DNA from: Epiperipatus broadwayi
Lineage: Eukaryota > Onychophora > Udeonychophora > Euonychophora > Peripatidae
Direction of reading: 5' to 3'
Assembly (NCBI GenBank): GCA_028023455.1
Contig: JAQFVV010000001.1
Coordinates: 22,153,401 to 22,217,400, forward strand
Length of the DNA stretch: 64,000 nt
Position numbers and translations under genes: made by a program. Below are positions 60,605 through 64,000 of this stretch, piece after piece. Numbering within the stretch: the stretch's first letter is position 1; every line of letters starts with the position of its first letter. The notes under the pieces are model-generated. The model made no database searches. It was not told where the DNA came from and saw nothing but the letters and a program-made list of their open reading frames with translations.

Positions 60605-62998
60605 TATGACAAGAAAAATATATATATAAATACTTTAATTATCAAATAATAAAATACCCTTTGTTATCCAACTAAAGATTGATGAATGGATTTATTTATA
60701 TGCATAGCTCTAGTAGTAATATTTTAGAACACTGAAGATGTCTTACATTTTTTTGTATTACATTTGGCATTCCTCAATATATTGGTTTCTTCTGTTACAT
60801 TTTAGTTTGCTTGGTGGGATTTATATATATATATTGTAACAGTACAAATATGGAGTGGAGGGATGATGTCAGTCATCCTCAAAAGCAGCATATAAGTGAT
60901 AATATGGCATCTCCAACATTAATCATCAACATTCAAGAGTTAACAGACATCCATTGTGAATGGATTTAAAAGACAAAATAGAAAATCTTAGACTAATCAT
61001 CTAACCAAAATCACACTTTGGGCATATGCTAAAAATAAATTACATCAAAAATGCTGGATCATGAGAGTACTGACCAGCAATAAACTAATTACCAAATTTA
61101 TAAAGTGAAATGTGTGGACTTCAATGGTAATGATTATAATCTTAATACAATCCAAATTCTATAGAAAACTATCTGGATGTCCACACATATTGCAATGACC
61201 ATGGAGATTGGGAACAAGAGAAAATAAATGATTTGTTCTATTAAATAATTTCACTGGGTTAATCCACAAATCTCTTAAAGCACAGCTCTATGATTAAATC
61301 AGTTATATACACTGGTAATTCACACAACAAGAATAAAGACAAAAAAAACTTTGGAAATTATATATTTATTCAAAAAATATATGAAAACAATGTGACAGCC
61401 AAAATTAATAACATCAATCAAAACTTCATGCAACACACAGTTTCATATAACAAATAAATGTTATCATCTGATTCTTAATTAGTTAACATTTAATGTAAGT
61501 GATCTATTCTCTTATAATAATCAAAGCCAAAAAATATTTCAAAAGAAAAATAAATTTACCTTGAACTTTTTCCTTTTTTATTTTTGAAAATGGATGTCCT
61601 ATAATTTTAACCCAAGAAAAAATATTGTCATTAAAAACAACTAAAGAAATGCATGCATTATTTCCAATGGTTATTTTCTTTATAAAGTAGCAATTGTATT
61701 AGGTATACACCTGACAATACTCATTTTGCCATCAATTTTTTAGTCATTTTTTTTAGTTGTCTAGTTGAGTGGTAGATTTGTAGATAGTAATTTGGTCAAC
61801 TTCTTTGCTCCAAGTTTTTTTGTAGCTTTCTTAATAGTTATTTTATCCATTTAGCTTTTTGTTTATGTTTTCACATTAATCATTTTTATTCCATCTAGTT
61901 TTTTCTTTTTGTAGCTCTAGATTTTTAATTTAACAATTATTTTCATTGCAAGTTAACATGTTGAGAAACCATGATTTTGGATAAATTGTAGGCTTGTTGA
62001 AATTTTCTCTTAGATATTTTTCTTCTATATTTCTTTTAATGAGATTATTTATATAGTTGGTTCAGCAATGATCAATTTTTAACAAGAACTTAACACATGA
62101 TTTTAGTATACTTTATACTGTTATACATGGCAAAAAATTTTAAGTTACATGGATTTAACATTAAATTTCCAATCTGAGTTGACTGCTGAACTACTGTACT
62201 GAATTCTATTGTCTGCCTTTTTGTTTTTTAAAAAACTGATATCAATCTTCCATCCAATCACATGACTGCCTCAGAAATTACTGCATTAACTCTATTCACT
62301 TTTCTTAGTGATGACTTTGTTAAACTTCAAATTTTTATGCATCAAATTTACATTTATCTTATAACTTCAGAAATTTCACATTATTAGATATATGTATTGG
62401 GAAATAAAACTAATTTTTAAAAACTTTATTCTACAAATTTTAAAAAAATAGTAAATTGCATTATCAACATTGACTGCTAAAAAGTGCACATTATTTGTCT
62501 TTCATATGTAATGCTGATAAATATTTGAAATTGAAGAAAAACAGACTTATTCTAAATTAATTTTTAAATTGTAACATTTTTATTCAGACTACTCAAAACT
62601 AACAAAATTCAATTAAAAATGTAAAATATTTATAGTTTTTATAAAATGGCAAATGTAATTCTGTAGGAGTTTTTACATATTTTTTATTAGCCAATCAAAT
62701 TATGATTGTAATTTGATTTTTGTCTTGAAGTATCTTCTAAAATAGCAATATTTTGTGCAAGAAATCAATTATAAGTAAAAAACAATTACATGAAATATAT
62801 ATTTATATTCAAATCAAAACAAAAATAATTCTGTAACAGGTTATATATATATATATTTCTTCAACTTATTGCAAATTACTAATATAACATGATTTTTTTG
62901 TCTTAAAAATAATTAAAATTTGAACCTAATTACATTATTCTTCTAAAATAATAAATATAGCAATTTTTTGTGCAAGAAATCAATAATTGATATAAGTT
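60605..62998. other. AT-rich stretch, nothing firmly recognised
   Basis: 60840-61490 is somewhat less T-rich and could be a decayed element, but I could not assign any domain. The rest is featureless. Confidence 0.45.
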
Positions 62999-63162
62999 CT
63001 GAATAAGAAAAGCTTAAGAATAAAAGTATTATAGTATGGTGATCATCTTTCAATATCTTAACCCTGATATACTCATTGTTATGAGTGTGATATCAGGGTT
63101 ATGATATTGAAAGACGTTCAGCATACTATAATAAAACTTATTCTTAAGCTTTTCTTATTCAG
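62999..63162. repeat. 164-bp near-perfect hairpin
   Basis: CTGAATAAGAAAAGCTTAAG at the left end is matched by its complement at 63143-63162. The pairing continues inward through ATTATAGTATG, TCTTTCAATATC, AACCCTGATA and ACTCAT, with a 4-nt loop TTGT. The arms are about 80 bp with few mismatches. It is most simply a small foldback MITE. If transcribed it would make a long hairpin RNA. Confidence 0.85.
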
Positions 63163-64000
63163 CATTAAGTAAACCAATATATTACAGAAGAAATCAATAA
63201 TTAAAAAAAGGTACCAGAAATATATGTTTTTATTATTGAAATCAAAATGACAAGAGAAACTACCAATTGCTAATGAGGATGAGCTTCAGGCTTGAATGTT
63301 GCTAAAATTGAAATTCCTGGCATCTCTGGACAGTTTTTACAACTAAATCTTCAGTATTATACCTTCTCAGTTTTCCCAGTAGACAGTCAGAAATGAACAT
63401 TATAATGTTAAAGATAACTTCAGGAGCATCACTTAAAAGCCTTTATTGTGGGTAGTAAATGTAAGGGAGTGACAATAAAATAGTCATTTGAAATTCTATT
63501 TATATACTAATTGAAAAATAACTTGATTTCTCTAAGTATAAACATCTTTATCTCATGGTGTTTTTTTGTTTTTTTTTTTTTTAAATTCTGTTTATAATAT
63601 TACAGTGAACCCATGAATTACGCTGTGTCTATTTACACTACTTCAGTTAAACATTATTTTAAAAAAAATATAAACAAACAGAAACATCTTTGAAGTTTGT
63701 AAATTTGTTAAATTTTATGAATCTTATTTATGCTGGCGGTCATTTTTTTTATAGCTAAATATTCTCAAACATAATTTTTTTTAAATCATATTTTTTATGA
63801 TTTAAATAGAATTGATTAGCATGTTGATAAAACTTTCTGTACAGATTTTTTTTCCAAAAAAAGTTCTATGTACAGTATGTAATAGCATATCTTCAGTAAA
63901 ATATAATGTAATACAATGAATGATAAATCTAAAAAAAGCTGTAATTTCATTAAATGACAAAATAGATATCTATCGATTTATTAAAAAATGTCATTTTCTG
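63163..64000. other. AT-rich stretch, nothing recognised
   Basis: T run at 63570-63583; no gene or repeat assigned. Confidence 0.5.

Overview
The window is AT-rich (about three quarters A+T by eye, not counted) nuclear DNA from an animal, most likely an invertebrate. There are no operons, no bacterial-type genes and no rRNA. Almost everything identifiable is transposable element: hAT DNA transposons, RTE-type LINEs, a PHD/SGNH-type LINE, a Penelope-like relic with a GIY-YIG domain, tRNA-derived short repeats and many foldback (palindromic) elements. This mix is typical of metazoan genomes; the sequence does not allow a species call. No host gene is convincing. Three short minus-strand segments have plausible splice sites and compatible phases and are offered only as weak exon candidates.

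Layout. 0-1 kb holds a decayed RTE fragment. 2.8-5.7 kb is a compositionally distinct unclassified element, possibly a long solo LTR, carrying an array of palindromic motifs. 12.0 kb has a small foldback element. 15.3-16.6 kb and 33.9-35.0 kb are two copies of one terminal-inverted-repeat family with a telomere-like internal motif. 17.3-18.0 and 20.8-21.3 kb are non-autonomous hAT elements with 8-bp target duplications. 21.9-23.5 kb is a 5'-truncated RTE. 23.9-24.9 kb is a Penelope-like relic between about 290-300 bp inverted arms. 25.4-26.35 and 31.45-31.75 kb are parts of one repeat array, split by a 5.1 kb LINE with both reading frames intact. 39.6-42.5 kb is a foldback element split by a 2.64 kb hAT transposon whose transposase is broken. 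43.1-46.2 kb holds a small foldback and two head-to-head RTE copies. 47.0-47.9 kb is a nested foldback related to the one at 12.0 kb. 53.5-54.2 kb is another nested palindrome, followed by a probable hAT relic. 59.9 and 60.5 kb carry two different tRNA-derived repeats. 63.0 kb is a 164-bp near-perfect hairpin.

How the parts relate. The LINE at 26.4-31.4 kb is the only element here with complete coding capacity: ORF1 (PHD-like finger, coiled coil, SGNH hydrolase) followed by ORF2 (AP endonuclease, reverse transcriptase, C-terminal zinc knuckle). Its 5' leader is two tandem units of about 190 bp. The three longer RTE copies all share one frameshift in the reverse transcriptase region, so they probably descend from an already defective source copied in trans. 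Several insertions can be bounded precisely because they interrupt repeats whose other copy survives in the window. The stretches between these elements are AT-rich and mostly without recognisable content.
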